Shown: one piece after another, positions 40,163-50,046 of the stretch | How positions within the stretch are numbered: the first letter of the stretch is position 1 | How the letters are laid out: each line of letters begins with the position of its first letter | Source of the DNA: Clostridium sp. BJN0013 | GTDB taxonomy: Bacteria; Bacillota; Clostridia; Clostridiales; Clostridiaceae | NCBI RefSeq assembly: GCF_040939125.1 | Contig: NZ_CP162495.1 | Span: 1,240,001 to 1,304,000 of the forward strand | Length of the DNA: 64,000 bases | Direction of reading: 5' to 3' | Position numbers and translations under genes: made by a program | Notes under the pieces: generated by a model | Seen by the model: the letters and a program-made list of their open reading frames with translations, nothing else | The model's database searches: none | Told to the model about the DNA's origin: nothing

Positions 40163-41521
40163 ATGGAAATTTTGCAAAATGAGGAATTGGGTTTAGAAAG
40201 TAATAAAATAAAAGAATATGATAAAAAGTATAATTTACATTCATGGAGCGCACAAAAAAAATTAGATCCACTTGTAATTACAAAAGCTGAAGGAATTTAC
40301 TTTTGGGACAGTACAGGTAAAAAGTATTTTGATATGTCCTCACAGCTTGTAAATTTAAATATAGGACATGGAAATAAAAAAGTGATAAATGCTATAAAAG
40401 AGCAGGCGGATAAAATGCCTTTTATAGGTCCTGGATATGCAGTTGATGTAAGGTCCAAATTAGCAGCTAAAGTTATAGAAAAAGCTCCTGAAAATATGGG
40501 AAAAGTATTTTTTACGTTAGGCGGGGCAGATTCTAATGAAAATGCTATAAAGATAGCTAAAATGGTAACAGGGAGATTTAAAGTATTTTCCAGGTACCGT
40601 TCTTATCATGGGGCAAGCTTTGGAGCTGCAAACTTAACAGGAGAACCAAGAAGATATACCTGTGAACCAGGTATACCGGGATTTGTTAAATTTTTTGATC
40701 CCTATATTTACAGAGAAAGTATAAGATTTGAAAGTGAAGAGAAAGCATGTGAATTTTATCTTGAAAAATTAAGAGATCAATTAATTTATGAGGGAACTGA
40801 AACTGTGGCGGCTATTTTCTTGGAAACTGTAACAGGAAGTAATGGTGTAATTATTCCACCTAAGGGATATCTTCAAGGTATAAGAAAGTTATGCGATGAA
40901 TTTGGAATAATCATGGTATGCGATGAAGTTATGGCTGGATGGGGCAGAACTGGAGAATGGTTCGCCTGCAATAACTGGAATGTAGAGCCAGATATTATTA
41001 CTTTTGCAAAAGGTGTTACCTGCGGATATGTGCCTATGGGAGGAGTTATTGTAAGCAAAAAGATAGGTGAGTATTTTGATGATAATGTGCTTATGTGTGG
41101 ACTTACTTATAATGCCCATCCACTGGGATGTGCTGCAGGATGTGCAACCATAGAAGTGTATGAAGAAGAAAACTTAATAGAAAATTCTAAAAAGATGGGT
41201 GTTATTTTGGGGCAAAAACTGGAAGAGATAAAACAAAAACATGCAAGTGTAGGAGATGTTAGATATATAGGTCTATTTTCCGCAGTAGAGTTGGTTAAAG
41301 ATAAAAGTACAAGAGAAGCATTAGTGCCTTATGGAAAGGATACTGAAGGGATAATGCCTAAAATTGTAGGTATGTTAAAGGAAAAAGGGTTTTCAACTTA
41401 TTCTCATGAAAACTGTATAATGGTAGCCCCTCCACTTATTATTAAAAAGGAAGAACTAGAAGAGGCGATGGATATTTTAGATAAAGTATTGGATTTTGTG
41501 GATGAGTATATCAAGAAATAG
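40163..41521 (+). CDS. Class III aminotransferase, probably beta-alanine:2-oxoacid
   Basis: 452 residues from the ATG at 40163 (GGGGGAG upstream); an upstream TTG in frame has no ribosome site. PLP-binding features: GGADSNENAIK, YRSYHGASFGA, CDEVMAGWGRTG, and the Schiff-base Lys in TFAKGVTCGYVPMGG. Position between the alcohol dehydrogenase and the carbamoyl-beta-alanine hydrolase suggests conversion of beta-alanine or beta-aminoisobutyrate to the semialdehyde. Confidence 0.85.
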   Translation: MEILQNEELGLESNKIKEYDKKYNLHSWSAQKKLDPLVITKAEGIYFWDSTGKKYFDMSSQLVNLNIGHGNKKVINAIKEQADKMPFIGPGYAVDVRSKLAAKVIEKAPENMGKVFFTLGGADSNENAIKIAKMVTGRFKVFSRYRSYHGASFGAANLTGEPRRYTCEPGIPGFVKFFDPYIYRESIRFESEEKACEFYLEKLRDQLIYEGTETVAAIFLETVTGSNGVIIPPKGYLQGIRKLCDEFGIIMVCDEVMAGWGRTGEWFACNNWNVEPDIITFAKGVTCGYVPMGGVIVSKKIGEYFDDNVLMCGLTYNAHPLGCAAGCATIEVYEEENLIENSKKMGVILGQKLEEIKQKHASVGDVRYIGLFSAVELVKDKSTREALVPYGKDTEGIMPKIVGMLKEKGFSTYSHENCIMVAPPLIIKKEELEEAMDILDKVLDFVDEYIKK

Positions 41522-41636
41522 AGAAAAATAAAAAAATAAGTGCCTTTTAAAATATATATAAAGACACCAATAAATTAAAAATAATCGCGTGTTATATTCT
41601 AAACCAATTTAATGAATTTGTAAAGGAGATTTATTT

Positions 41637-42881
41637 ATGGAAGAAGTAGAAGAAATGAGAAAAATCATTTGTAACAAAGACAGGATGGAAGATAAAATTG
41701 CCACTTTCAGTAAGTTTGGTGATACTGGAAACGGCGGCATAACAAGGTTATCCCTATCAGAGGCAGCCCTTCAGGCAAGAGGGGAATTTTCAAAAAGAAT
41801 GAAAACACTAGGTGCAGAAATTGTAACGGATGATATGGGAAATATGTATGCTACTTTCAAGGGGTTAGAAGATCTTCCGCATATTGCAATGGGCTCCCAT
41901 TGTGATTCAGTAGTACAGGGTGGAAATTATGATGGAATTTTAGGTGTACTGACTGCAATGGAAGCAGCTGAAACTATAGTTACAGAAAATATTCCACATC
42001 GTCATCCAATTACGGTTATGATCTGGACTAATGAAGAAGGGGCACGTTTTGACCCTGCCATGATGTCATCAGGTGTTATTACCGGTAAATTTGATAAGAC
42101 AAAGATGCTTGCATCAAAAGATACAGAAGGCATAACTTTTGGAGAAGCCTTGGATGCAAGTGGGTATAAGGGTGATGAAAAAAATAGGATAAATCCCAAG
42201 GATTATAAAGCTCTTCTTGAACTGCACATTGAGCAGGGACCAGTACTTGAGGCTGCAAAAAAGGATATTGGTGTTGTAGAAGGTGTTGTTGGAATGGTTA
42301 ATTATGAATTTGAATTTATAGGTCAGGCTGGACATGCAGGAACTGTTCCGCAAAAAATGAGAAAAGATGCTCTTTTAGCTGCTTCTGAGGCCATTTTGTA
42401 TCTTCACAGGGAACTTGACAAGCTTGATGACAAGTTGGTTTATACTACTGGCAGAATTAACTGTTCACCAAATGTGCACACAATTATACCAGAACATGTT
42501 AAATTTACTTTGGATGCAAGGCATCAAGATCCCAAAGTAGTACAGCAGGTAGTTGAAATCATTAAGAGCATTTCTTGTGAACTTGCAGGTTGCAAAGTTA
42601 GCTGCCAGGAATTGTGGGCACGTAAAACTGTCAGCTTTAATAAAGAATTAGTGAATTTAGTTGAAAAAAATGCAAATCTTTGTGGATACTCCAACATGAG
42701 AATGTACAGCGGTCCTGGACACGATGCTCAGTTTGCAGCTGATATGCTGCCTGTAACTATGATATTTGTTCCAAGTATTGGTGGACACAGCCATTGTGAA
42801 ATAGAAAAAACTCCTCTTGATAATTGTGTAAAAGGTACCAATGTATTGCTTCAGACTATATTAGATATAGATAAGATGTAA
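41637..42881 (+). CDS. N-carbamoyl-beta-alanine amidohydrolase (beta-ureidopropionase type)
   Basis: 414 residues, M20 family, hydantoinase/carbamoylase subgroup. Metal ligands: GSHCDSV, GGNYDGILGV, WTNEEGARF, LHIEQGPVLE, and GGHSHCEIE near the end, with the PGHDAQFAADM substrate loop. It releases ammonia and CO2 from N-carbamoyl-beta-alanine, the third step of reductive pyrimidine breakdown. AAGGAG precedes the ATG. Confidence 0.9.
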   Translation: MEEVEEMRKIICNKDRMEDKIATFSKFGDTGNGGITRLSLSEAALQARGEFSKRMKTLGAEIVTDDMGNMYATFKGLEDLPHIAMGSHCDSVVQGGNYDGILGVLTAMEAAETIVTENIPHRHPITVMIWTNEEGARFDPAMMSSGVITGKFDKTKMLASKDTEGITFGEALDASGYKGDEKNRINPKDYKALLELHIEQGPVLEAAKKDIGVVEGVVGMVNYEFEFIGQAGHAGTVPQKMRKDALLAASEAILYLHRELDKLDDKLVYTTGRINCSPNVHTIIPEHVKFTLDARHQDPKVVQQVVEIIKSISCELAGCKVSCQELWARKTVSFNKELVNLVEKNANLCGYSNMRMYSGPGHDAQFAADMLPVTMIFVPSIGGHSHCEIEKTPLDNCVKGTNVLLQTILDIDKM

Positions 42882-42916
42882 AACAATGTATTTATTAAAA
42901 GAAAGAAGGGATTATT

Positions 42917-44404
42917 ATGGAACAACTCATGGAAAAAGAAATATATGAATTAGATAAGTCAGATACAAGTGTCACAGAAAGTAAATTATATAATGATGAT
43001 AATGCCCCCGTACCTGTTAAAGAGAGAACCTGGAATACTTATAATTTTACTGCCCTCTGGATTGGAATGGCTCACTGCATACCTACCTATATGCTGGCAG
43101 GGAGTTTAATATCCCTAGGAATGAATTGGAAGCAGGCTTTATTTACTATTACCCTTGGGAATCTTATAGTTTTAATACCTATTTTATTAAATGCTCATCC
43201 TGGAACTAAATATGGAATAAACTTTCCGGTTTTTTCAAGGGCGGCCTTTGGAGTATTTGGTGCCAATATACCTGCAATACTTAGAGCTGTTGTAGCCTGT
43301 GGATGGTTTGGAATTAATACTTATATAGGTGGAAGTGCATTAAATGTATTATTTTCCGCTGTAATTCCGGGGTGGAAAACCCTAGGTGGAAGTTTTCAAA
43401 TAGCGGGATTAAGTTTGCCTGCGGCTATAACATTTATGATATTCTGGGGCATACAGATGTTTATTATATTCAAAGGAATGGAACAGCTTAAAAAATTTGA
43501 AAATTGGGCGGCACCGGCAGTAATAGTTTTAGCCGTATTTTTGGTAATTTGGGCAGTGAGTTCTGCACATGGCTTTGGTCCTCTTTTAAGCGAGGAAAGT
43601 AAGCTTAAAACTATGGGTGATTTTATGGAGGTATTTCCTGCGGCACTTACCAGTATGGTAGGATTTTGGGCTACTCTCTCATTGAACATACCTGATTTTA
43701 CAAGATTTGCAAAAGGACAGAAAGAGCAAATGGTGGGACAATCTCTAGGGCTTCCTATAACCATGACTATATTTTCCGCAATGGGTATAATAATAACTTC
43801 TGCTACCGTGATTATATATGGTAAAGCCATGTGGGATCCAGTAGATATAATAGCTAGATTTACTAATCCTATAGCATTATTAATTGGATTTTTTGGAATA
43901 GTGGTGGCTTCTCTTTCTGTTAACATAGCTGCAAATATTGTTTCACCGGCAAATGATTTTTCAAACATAGCACCTAAACACATAAGTTTTAAAATGGGAA
44001 GTCTTATTACAGGTATTATTGGAATACTTATAATGCCATGGAAGCTGCTGGCTGATCCTAGTGGATATATATATGCATGGCTTGGCACTTATTCTGGAAT
44101 CCTTGGACCAGTGGCAGCAATAATTATTTGTGATTACTGGATTATAAAAAAGAAAAATTTGGTTCTTAAGGATCTATATCTAATAAAAGGAAAATATACT
44201 TATAACAAAGGTTTTAACATAAAAGCTGTTATTTCACTAGCTGTAGGTATATTTGCAGCCCTTATAGGCAAAATAATTCCAAGCTTAAATGGATTGGTTG
44301 ACTATGCCTGGTTTGTAGGTTTTGCAGTATCTTTTGTGGTTTACTATTTATTAAGTGTTTCTACTAAAAATATAGAATCCGTTGGAGCACTTGTAAATGA
44401 ATAA
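42917..44404 (+). CDS. NCS1-family nucleobase permease
   Basis: 495 residues, about 12 membrane helices. Family marks: WNTYNFTALWIGMAHCIPTYMLAGSLI, FPVFSRAAFGVFGAN, WFGINTYIGG, and SLNIPDFTRFAKGQKEQ. NCS1 carriers import uracil, cytosine, allantoin or hydantoins; the operon suggests uracil/thymine or dihydropyrimidines. Confidence 0.9.
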   Translation: MEQLMEKEIYELDKSDTSVTESKLYNDDNAPVPVKERTWNTYNFTALWIGMAHCIPTYMLAGSLISLGMNWKQALFTITLGNLIVLIPILLNAHPGTKYGINFPVFSRAAFGVFGANIPAILRAVVACGWFGINTYIGGSALNVLFSAVIPGWKTLGGSFQIAGLSLPAAITFMIFWGIQMFIIFKGMEQLKKFENWAAPAVIVLAVFLVIWAVSSAHGFGPLLSEESKLKTMGDFMEVFPAALTSMVGFWATLSLNIPDFTRFAKGQKEQMVGQSLGLPITMTIFSAMGIIITSATVIIYGKAMWDPVDIIARFTNPIALLIGFFGIVVASLSVNIAANIVSPANDFSNIAPKHISFKMGSLITGIIGILIMPWKLLADPSGYIYAWLGTYSGILGPVAAIIICDYWIIKKKNLVLKDLYLIKGKYTYNKGFNIKAVISLAVGIFAALIGKIIPSLNGLVDYAWFVGFAVSFVVYYLLSVSTKNIESVGALVNE

Positions 44405-44405
44405 A

Positions 44406-44423
44406 GTGATTCTTAGGTTCAGA
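44406..44423 (+). repeat. Fragment of the dispersed repeat, copy 7
   Basis: GTGATTCTTAGGTTCAGA, 18 nt identical to the 5' end of the full repeat, directly after the permease stop codon and inside the operon. Confidence 0.6.
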
Positions 44424-44445
44424 TTATTTTATGAGGTGATAAATA

Positions 44446-45813
44446 ATGGATATGATTATAAAGAACGGTGTTATAATGACAGCGTCAGATACCTATAGGG
44501 CAGATATAGGTATAAAAAATGGAAAGATTACGGCTATAGCCAGCCAGATTGAAGATAAAAATGCAAAGGTAGTTGATGTAGAAGGTAAATTTGTACTTCC
44601 AGGTGCCATAGATGCCCATACCCATCTTGCAATGCCTTTTGGAGGAACGGTATCTGCAGATGATTATGAAGGAGGTACAAGAGCAGCTGCCTGTGGTGGA
44701 ACAACTACAGTTTTTGATTTTGCCCTTCAACAAAAGGGGCATGGACTAATTCAAACTGCAGAGGAGAGAAATAAATTGTGTGCACCTGTGGCTTGTGTGG
44801 ATTATGCTTTTCATGTGGTTGTATCAGATTTGAGACCAGAAATTTTGGATGAATTTGAAGCTTGTGTAAGTTATGGAATACCTAGCTTTAAAGTATTTAT
44901 GGTGTATAAAAAGGAAGGATTAATGGCAGATGATGGTGTATTGTGTCAGGTACTTGAAAAATCCAAAGAGGTAGGTGCCATTATAGCAGTTCATGCAGAA
45001 AATCCAGATTTAATAGATATAAGGACAGAGCAATTTTTAAAAGAGGGAAAAACTTCTCCGTGGTATCATTACCTTTCAAGACCGGAATTTGTAGAAGCAG
45101 AAGCGGATAAAAGAGCCATACACTGGGCTAAGGCGCTAAATGCCCCTTTATATATAGTTCATCTTGCAAATAAAGAGGGAATGGAAGAAGTTAAGAAAGC
45201 TAGAGATGAAGGGTATGAGATATATGCAGAAACCTGTCCTCAATATTTATATTTTACTAACCAGGTTTATAAAAGGAAAGATGGAAGAAATTTTGTATGT
45301 TCTCCGCCCATGAAGGGAAAAGAAAGTCAGGATGCCCTGTGGCAGGGCATAAAAACTGGAGATATTGCAACTATAGCTACAGATCACTGCCCATTTCAAA
45401 CCTATGAAAAGGATTGGGGTAAGGATGATTTCACCAAAATACCGAATGGGTGCATGGGTATAGAAAATATGTATCCCTATATGTTAAGTGAAGCCAATAA
45501 AGGAAGGCTTTCTTTCAATAAAGTAGTAGAAGTGTGTTCTACAAATCCTGCTAAAATATATGGGTGTTTTCCTGAAAAAGGCAGCATTACAGTAGGAGCA
45601 GATGCGGATATTGTTGTATATGATCCCCATAAAGACTTTACTATTTCTAAGGGAAATATGCATTCAGATGTGGATCATACCATATGGGAAGGGGTAAAGT
45701 TGAAAGGATACCCGGCTATGACTTTTTCAAGGGGAAAATTAGTATTTAAAGATGGAGAATTCTTAGGAGAACCTGGCTGGGGAAAATTCTTAAAGAGGAA
45801 AAGGAGAAAATAA
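44446..45813 (+). CDS. hydA: Dihydropyrimidinase / hydantoinase
   Basis: 455 residues. Amidohydrolase fold: DAHTHLAMPFGG (HxH), carboxylated Lys in FKVFMVYKKEG, AVHAENPDL, YIVHLANKEG and IATDHCPF (catalytic Asp) are all present, with the typical tail HSDVDHTIWEG. It opens the ring of dihydrouracil to N-carbamoyl-beta-alanine. GAGGTGAT precedes the ATG. Confidence 0.93.
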   Translation: MDMIIKNGVIMTASDTYRADIGIKNGKITAIASQIEDKNAKVVDVEGKFVLPGAIDAHTHLAMPFGGTVSADDYEGGTRAAACGGTTTVFDFALQQKGHGLIQTAEERNKLCAPVACVDYAFHVVVSDLRPEILDEFEACVSYGIPSFKVFMVYKKEGLMADDGVLCQVLEKSKEVGAIIAVHAENPDLIDIRTEQFLKEGKTSPWYHYLSRPEFVEAEADKRAIHWAKALNAPLYIVHLANKEGMEEVKKARDEGYEIYAETCPQYLYFTNQVYKRKDGRNFVCSPPMKGKESQDALWQGIKTGDIATIATDHCPFQTYEKDWGKDDFTKIPNGCMGIENMYPYMLSEANKGRLSFNKVVEVCSTNPAKIYGCFPEKGSITVGADADIVVYDPHKDFTISKGNMHSDVDHTIWEGVKLKGYPAMTFSRGKLVFKDGEFLGEPGWGKFLKRKRRK

Positions 45814-45845
45814 TCTAGAGTTTAAATTAGATGGGAGGCTTTTAA

Positions 45846-46175
45846 ATGGAAGATAAGATAAAATTCAAACAGATAATAGAAGAAGTAACAAGATGTCTTT
45901 TATGCTATGATCCACCCTGTAGTAAAGCATGTCCAGGTAAAAAGGCTCCATCAGATATTATAATGTCTTTAAGGTTTAAAAATTACAAGGGAGCTTACTA
46001 TAAAACCATGGAAGACTTAAATAGGGCAGGAGAGTGTGGCTTGGCCTGTAATAATAAGATGTACTGTCAGAGAAATTGTATAAGAGGCAAAATTGACAGA
46101 CCTATAAAAATAAAGATGGTACATGAATTTTTATATAATAAAAAGCATTTAAAACTGGAGGAGATTAGAAAATGA
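45846..46175 (+). CDS. Stand-alone PreT N-terminal domain: two-cluster Fe-S protein
   Basis: 109 residues. Eight Cys in two groups ([13 protein letters not shown] at 17-29 and [15 protein letters not shown] at 64-78) match the Fer4_20 domain at the N terminus of PreT, GltD and mammalian dihydropyrimidine dehydrogenase. The FAD- and NAD(P)H-binding domains that normally follow (about 300 residues) are absent, and the stop overlaps the preA start (ATGA), so this is not a frameshift remnant I can see. GGGAGG-type site upstream. It probably hands electrons to PreA; the donor is unknown. Confidence 0.85.
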   Translation: MEDKIKFKQIIEEVTRCLLCYDPPCSKACPGKKAPSDIIMSLRFKNYKGAYYKTMEDLNRAGECGLACNNKMYCQRNCIRGKIDRPIKIKMVHEFLYNKKHLKLEEIRK

Positions 46176-47377
46176 AAGATCTTTCAATAGAATTTTGTGG
46201 TATAGAATGTGAAAATCCATTTTTCTTATCCTCCTCTGTAGTAGGTAATAATTTTGAAATGTGTTCCAAGGCACTGGATATGGGATGGGCAGGTGTAGTA
46301 TTTAAAACTATCGGATTTTATATTCCAGATGAAGTATCTCCAAGATTTGATGTAATAGGTAAGGAAAATGTACCTTTTGTAGGCTTTAGAAATTTAGAAC
46401 AGATTTCAGACCATCCCCTAGAAGAGAATCTGGGGCATATGAGAAAATTGAAAGAAAAATATCCTCAAAAAGTTTTAGTTGCATCCATTATGGGAGAAAC
46501 TGAAGAGGAGTGGACCAAATTAGCAGAGATGGTTACCCAGATAGGAGCGGATATAATTGAATGTAACTTTTCCTGCCCGCAAATGTCTTCACAGTCCATG
46601 GGGGCGGATGTAGGGCAGAGTCCTGAGCTGGTGGAAAATTACTGCAGGGCAGTGAGAAAGGGAAGCTCCCTGCCTATACTTGCCAAGATGACACCTAATC
46701 TTTCAGACATGACAATACCTGCAGCTGCTTCTATAAGGGGAGGAGCCGATGGAATAGCTGCTATCAATACCATAAAGAGTATAACCAGGGTAGATTTAAA
46801 TAAATTTTCACCTTATCCTATAATAAGCGGAAAATCCTCAGTATCTGGATATTCAGGGAAAGCCATAAAGCCTATAGCCCTTAGATTTATACAGGATTTA
46901 GCTAAAAGTCCTAAATTAAAGGGCATTCCTATAAGTGGCATGGGTGGAATAGAAAACTGGGAAGATGCAGTAGAATTTATACTTTTGGGAGCTTCAAATA
47001 TTCAGGTTACTACGGCAATTATGCAGTATGGGTACAGAATAATAAAAGATTTAATCAGCGGATTATCTTACTATATGGAAGAAAAAGGATTTAATGTGTT
47101 AGAAGACTTAGTGGGTTTTGCACTCAAAAATGTAGTTCCAGCAGATGAACTGGACAGAAGTTATGTAGTGTATCCAGAGTTTACATATCGCAACTGTGTA
47201 GGCTGCGGCAGATGCTATATATCTTGTTATGATGGAGGCCATCAGGCCATAAAATGGGACTATGAAAATAGGAAACCTTCATTATTAAAAAATAAATGTG
47301 CAGGATGTCATCTGTGTCTAAACATATGTCCGGTAGAGGATATAGTATCTGGGGAGAAGATTAAAAAAATTATTTGA
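46172..47377 (+). CDS. preA: Dihydropyrimidine dehydrogenase catalytic subunit PreA
   Basis: 401 residues. An FMN-binding dihydroorotate-dehydrogenase-like barrel ([36 protein letters not shown] region, [32 protein letters not shown]) is followed by a C-terminal two-[4Fe-4S] domain ([23 protein letters not shown]). It reduces uracil or thymine to the 5,6-dihydro base. Translationally coupled to the small Fe-S gene. Confidence 0.92.
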   Translation: MKDLSIEFCGIECENPFFLSSSVVGNNFEMCSKALDMGWAGVVFKTIGFYIPDEVSPRFDVIGKENVPFVGFRNLEQISDHPLEENLGHMRKLKEKYPQKVLVASIMGETEEEWTKLAEMVTQIGADIIECNFSCPQMSSQSMGADVGQSPELVENYCRAVRKGSSLPILAKMTPNLSDMTIPAAASIRGGADGIAAINTIKSITRVDLNKFSPYPIISGKSSVSGYSGKAIKPIALRFIQDLAKSPKLKGIPISGMGGIENWEDAVEFILLGASNIQVTTAIMQYGYRIIKDLISGLSYYMEEKGFNVLEDLVGFALKNVVPADELDRSYVVYPEFTYRNCVGCGRCYISCYDGGHQAIKWDYENRKPSLLKNKCAGCHLCLNICPVEDIVSGEKIKKII

Positions 47378-47383
47378 TTTAAA

Positions 47384-47420
47384 GAAACAAACTGTAAGTA
47401 ATGTTACAGTTTTGTTTTTA
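47384..47420 (+). terminator. Terminator of the pyrimidine-degradation operon
   Basis: AAACAAACTGTAA pairs with TTACAGTTTTGTTT, followed by Ts, 7 nt after preA. Confidence 0.88.
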
Positions 47421-47508
47421 GTTTAAGGAATAATTTTATATATATTATCAAATTAAGATGAAAGCTTTCATACAATAATAATAGTAGTAATATGGAAAGG
47501 TATGGATT

Positions 47509-48096
47509 ATGGCAAGGAGAGATGGGTATTATGTTCAATTGGATGAAACAGCCGAAAATATGTTAAGATCAGGAGATTTTTTAGGCTGCGGGCATAATGG
47601 TATAGTATATTTACTGGAAGATAATAAAGTGATTAAAATATTTAAGGATAGGAATATTTGTAAAAATGAATATGATCTTTTAAAGAAGACGGAAAAAAGT
47701 AAATATTTTCCCAGAGTATATTCTCATGGACCTCACTATATTATAAAAGATTATGTAGCAGGAGAAAGACTTGATTATTATATTAGAAAAAACGGTATAA
47801 ATAAAGAAATATCCTGTGAGATTATCAAATTAATTATGGAATTTAAAAAACTTGAATTTACTAAGCTGGATATACGGTGTAAGGATTTGTATATTGATAA
47901 TAATTTTTCTATAAAGGTTATAGATCCTAGAAATAATTATTCAAGAGGGGGAAACTATCCAAGACACCTTATGAAAGGTCTATATAAATTAGGGGTATTA
48001 GATGAATTTTTAGAAATGGTGAAAGAACAATATAATGAAGTTTATAAAGAATGGAGTTTTAAAATTAAAAGATATCTATATAGAGGAGTAAAGTAA
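47509..48096 (+). CDS. Protein-kinase-like protein
   Basis: 195 residues, shorter than classic kinases. A Gly-rich loop GCGHNGIVYLL, a VIKIF lysine, an HRD-like LDIRCKDLYI and a DFG-like VIDPRNN can be seen in order, so a minimal kinase or phosphotransferase fold is likely. Not a standard Ser/Thr kinase. It precedes the spore photoproduct lyase cluster on the same strand. Substrate unknown. Confidence 0.65.
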   Translation: MARRDGYYVQLDETAENMLRSGDFLGCGHNGIVYLLEDNKVIKIFKDRNICKNEYDLLKKTEKSKYFPRVYSHGPHYIIKDYVAGERLDYYIRKNGINKEISCEIIKLIMEFKKLEFTKLDIRCKDLYIDNNFSIKVIDPRNNYSRGGNYPRHLMKGLYKLGVLDEFLEMVKEQYNEVYKEWSFKIKRYLYRGVK

Positions 48097-48221
48097 CAGG
48101 TAAAAAACAGAGAACTAATTTATTTACCAATAAGGGCACATTTGAGGTATAATTATCTGGAAACATTGCTAAAGAAAATATAATACAAATGAAATTATGT
48201 GGAGAGGATGAAAAGGAGAAT

Positions 48222-49055
48222 ATGGTTTTCATAGTAACAGCATTGTATTGTGAAGCAAAGCCATTTATAGATGGCTTTGCTTTAAAAAAGTATAACCTTA
48301 TAAATAAATTCCAGGTGTTCAAAAATGAAGAAGTTGTCCTTGTGATAACTAAGGGAGGAGCTATAAATACGGCTTGTGCCTGTATACATATTATAGATGA
48401 ATTTGAAGCTAGTGCTTATGATACTTTTATAAATATAGGTATATGTGGAAGTAAATACAAAACCGTCGACATTGGCACAACAGTACTTTGCAATAAAATA
48501 ACTGAAAATATATCAAATAAGGATTTTTATCCAGATATGATCTTTAAACACCCTTTTAAAGAAGGAAACTTGGAAAGCTTCCCTAAAATAGTTAGAGAAA
48601 AAGATGCTGGAGATGTAAAAGGAGACTTTGTGGATATGGAAGGAGCTGCTTTTTTTCAGGCAGTATCTATATTTATTCCTCCCCATAGAATATATTGTTT
48701 AAAAATAGTATCTGATTATTTAAATAGCCATAACTTAATAGCATTACAAGTTACAGAGCTAATCCATAGAAGCTCAGAGAAAATATGTACATGGATAAAG
48801 GATATTTATAATCAGTATGCAAAACCTTTTGATATATTGGATGAAAAGGATATGGATTACATAAATGAAATAGCAAGCAATTTAAATTTGTCTGTTTCTA
48901 TGCAGCATAAGCTTAAAAGATTGGCCAAAGGGTATAAACTTAGAAATGATAATTTGATATTGGCTCTTGAACCCTTTACTCAAATTTACTGCAAAACTAA
49001 AGTTGAAAGGAAGATGTATTTTGAAAGACTTGTATGGCAGCTGGAATCTATGTAG
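48222..49055 (+). CDS. Nucleoside phosphorylase / MTA-SAH nucleosidase-like protein
   Basis: 277 residues from the ATG at 48222 (AAAAGGAGAAT upstream). The first ~185 residues carry the PNP/UDP fold: VTALYCEAKPFI, GGAINTACA, INIGICG, VDMEGAAFFQA and IVSDYLN. A C-terminal extension of about 80 residues has no counterpart in typical nucleosidases. Location just before splB is notable, because SPL is a radical SAM enzyme and may form 5'-deoxyadenosine, a nucleosidase substrate. That link is inference. Confidence 0.72.
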   Translation: MVFIVTALYCEAKPFIDGFALKKYNLINKFQVFKNEEVVLVITKGGAINTACACIHIIDEFEASAYDTFINIGICGSKYKTVDIGTTVLCNKITENISNKDFYPDMIFKHPFKEGNLESFPKIVREKDAGDVKGDFVDMEGAAFFQAVSIFIPPHRIYCLKIVSDYLNSHNLIALQVTELIHRSSEKICTWIKDIYNQYAKPFDILDEKDMDYINEIASNLNLSVSMQHKLKRLAKGYKLRNDNLILALEPFTQIYCKTKVERKMYFERLVWQLESM

Positions 49056-49086
49056 TTTTTCTCATATTTATGTGGAAGGAAAAGCT

Positions 49087-50034
49087 ATGGATAATGAAAA
49101 TACCAAATATATATTATCTAAATTTAAAAATTCCAGTATAATAAAAATACATCACTACAAAGATGTGTTCTCAAGGCATAATCAAGATTTTGTCCTTCAA
49201 AAGAAAAGTCCCAAAATTATATTGGCCTGTAAAGAGGGAAATCTTATTTATAAGGGAGCCAGAGTATGTGAGAGTTTTGGAAATGATCATTTTTATTATA
49301 CCTCTTCCATGATGAATTGTGTTTACAACTGTGAATATTGTTATCTGCAAGGAATGTATACTTCCGCTAATATAGTGATATTTGTAAATTTAAATGATAT
49401 CTTTCATGAACTCAAGTGTCTTTTGAAAAAGCATCCAGTATATATCTGTATATCTTATGATACAGATCTTTTAGCTTTCGAAAATATAACTGGATTCACT
49501 AGAAAATGGATAGAATTTAGCTCACTTTACCCTCACTTAAAAATAGAAATTAGAACTAAAAGTTCTAATTTTAAAAGTATAGAAGATATATTACCAAAAT
49601 CCAATGTGATACTGGCATGGACTCTTTCTCCAGAGGAGATTATAGAGAAATATGAAAAAAATACTCCAGGCTTAAAGTCCAGATTAAGTAGTTTAAAATG
49701 TGCTGTTTCCAAGGGATGGAAGGTAAGAGTTTGCTTTGATCCCCTTCTTTATGTGCCTGGATGGAAAGAGTATTATAGAAGGTGTGTAGAGGATACCTTT
49801 AAAGTTGTTTCAGAATCTAATATTGAAGATGTAAGTATTGGAGTATTTAGAATTGCAAAGGATTATTTTAAGAAGATGGAGAAAATTAATCCTAATTCTA
49901 TTTTACTCTCGTATCCCTTTAAAACTATAGATGGGATATATACTTATTCAGAGGAACATCATAAGTCCATGGTAGATTTTATGTATAATATGGTAGGAAA
50001 TTATGTTAAAAAAGAAAAGATATTTTGTACATAG
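49087..50034 (+). CDS. splB: Spore photoproduct lyase
   Basis: 315 residues from the ATG at 49087 (GGAAGG upstream); an overlapping in-frame ATG at 48967 lies inside the previous gene. Radical SAM motif CVYNCEYC (CxxxCxxC) near residue 77 and SPL-typical KIHHYKDVFSRHNQDF, KIEIRTKSSNF and VRVCFDPLLY stretches. It repairs the thymine spore photoproduct in germinating spores with S-adenosylmethionine. Flanked by a nucleosidase-like gene and an SDR gene. Confidence 0.9.
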   Translation: MDNENTKYILSKFKNSSIIKIHHYKDVFSRHNQDFVLQKKSPKIILACKEGNLIYKGARVCESFGNDHFYYTSSMMNCVYNCEYCYLQGMYTSANIVIFVNLNDIFHELKCLLKKHPVYICISYDTDLLAFENITGFTRKWIEFSSLYPHLKIEIRTKSSNFKSIEDILPKSNVILAWTLSPEEIIEKYEKNTPGLKSRLSSLKCAVSKGWKVRVCFDPLLYVPGWKEYYRRCVEDTFKVVSESNIEDVSIGVFRIAKDYFKKMEKINPNSILLSYPFKTIDGIYTYSEEHHKSMVDFMYNMVGNYVKKEKIFCT

Positions 50035-50046
50035 GGAAGGTGAATC

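Noticed and set aside
43396-44088. Minus-strand 230-residue ORF inside the permease gene.
   Set aside because: Antisense shadow of a clear NCS1 permease; no start signal.
46560-46640. Apparent lack of the catalytic Cys known from mammalian dihydropyrimidine dehydrogenase in the PreA loop [11 protein letters not shown].
   Set aside because: To my memory bacterial PreA has nearly the same loop, so I do not treat this as a lost active site without an alignment.
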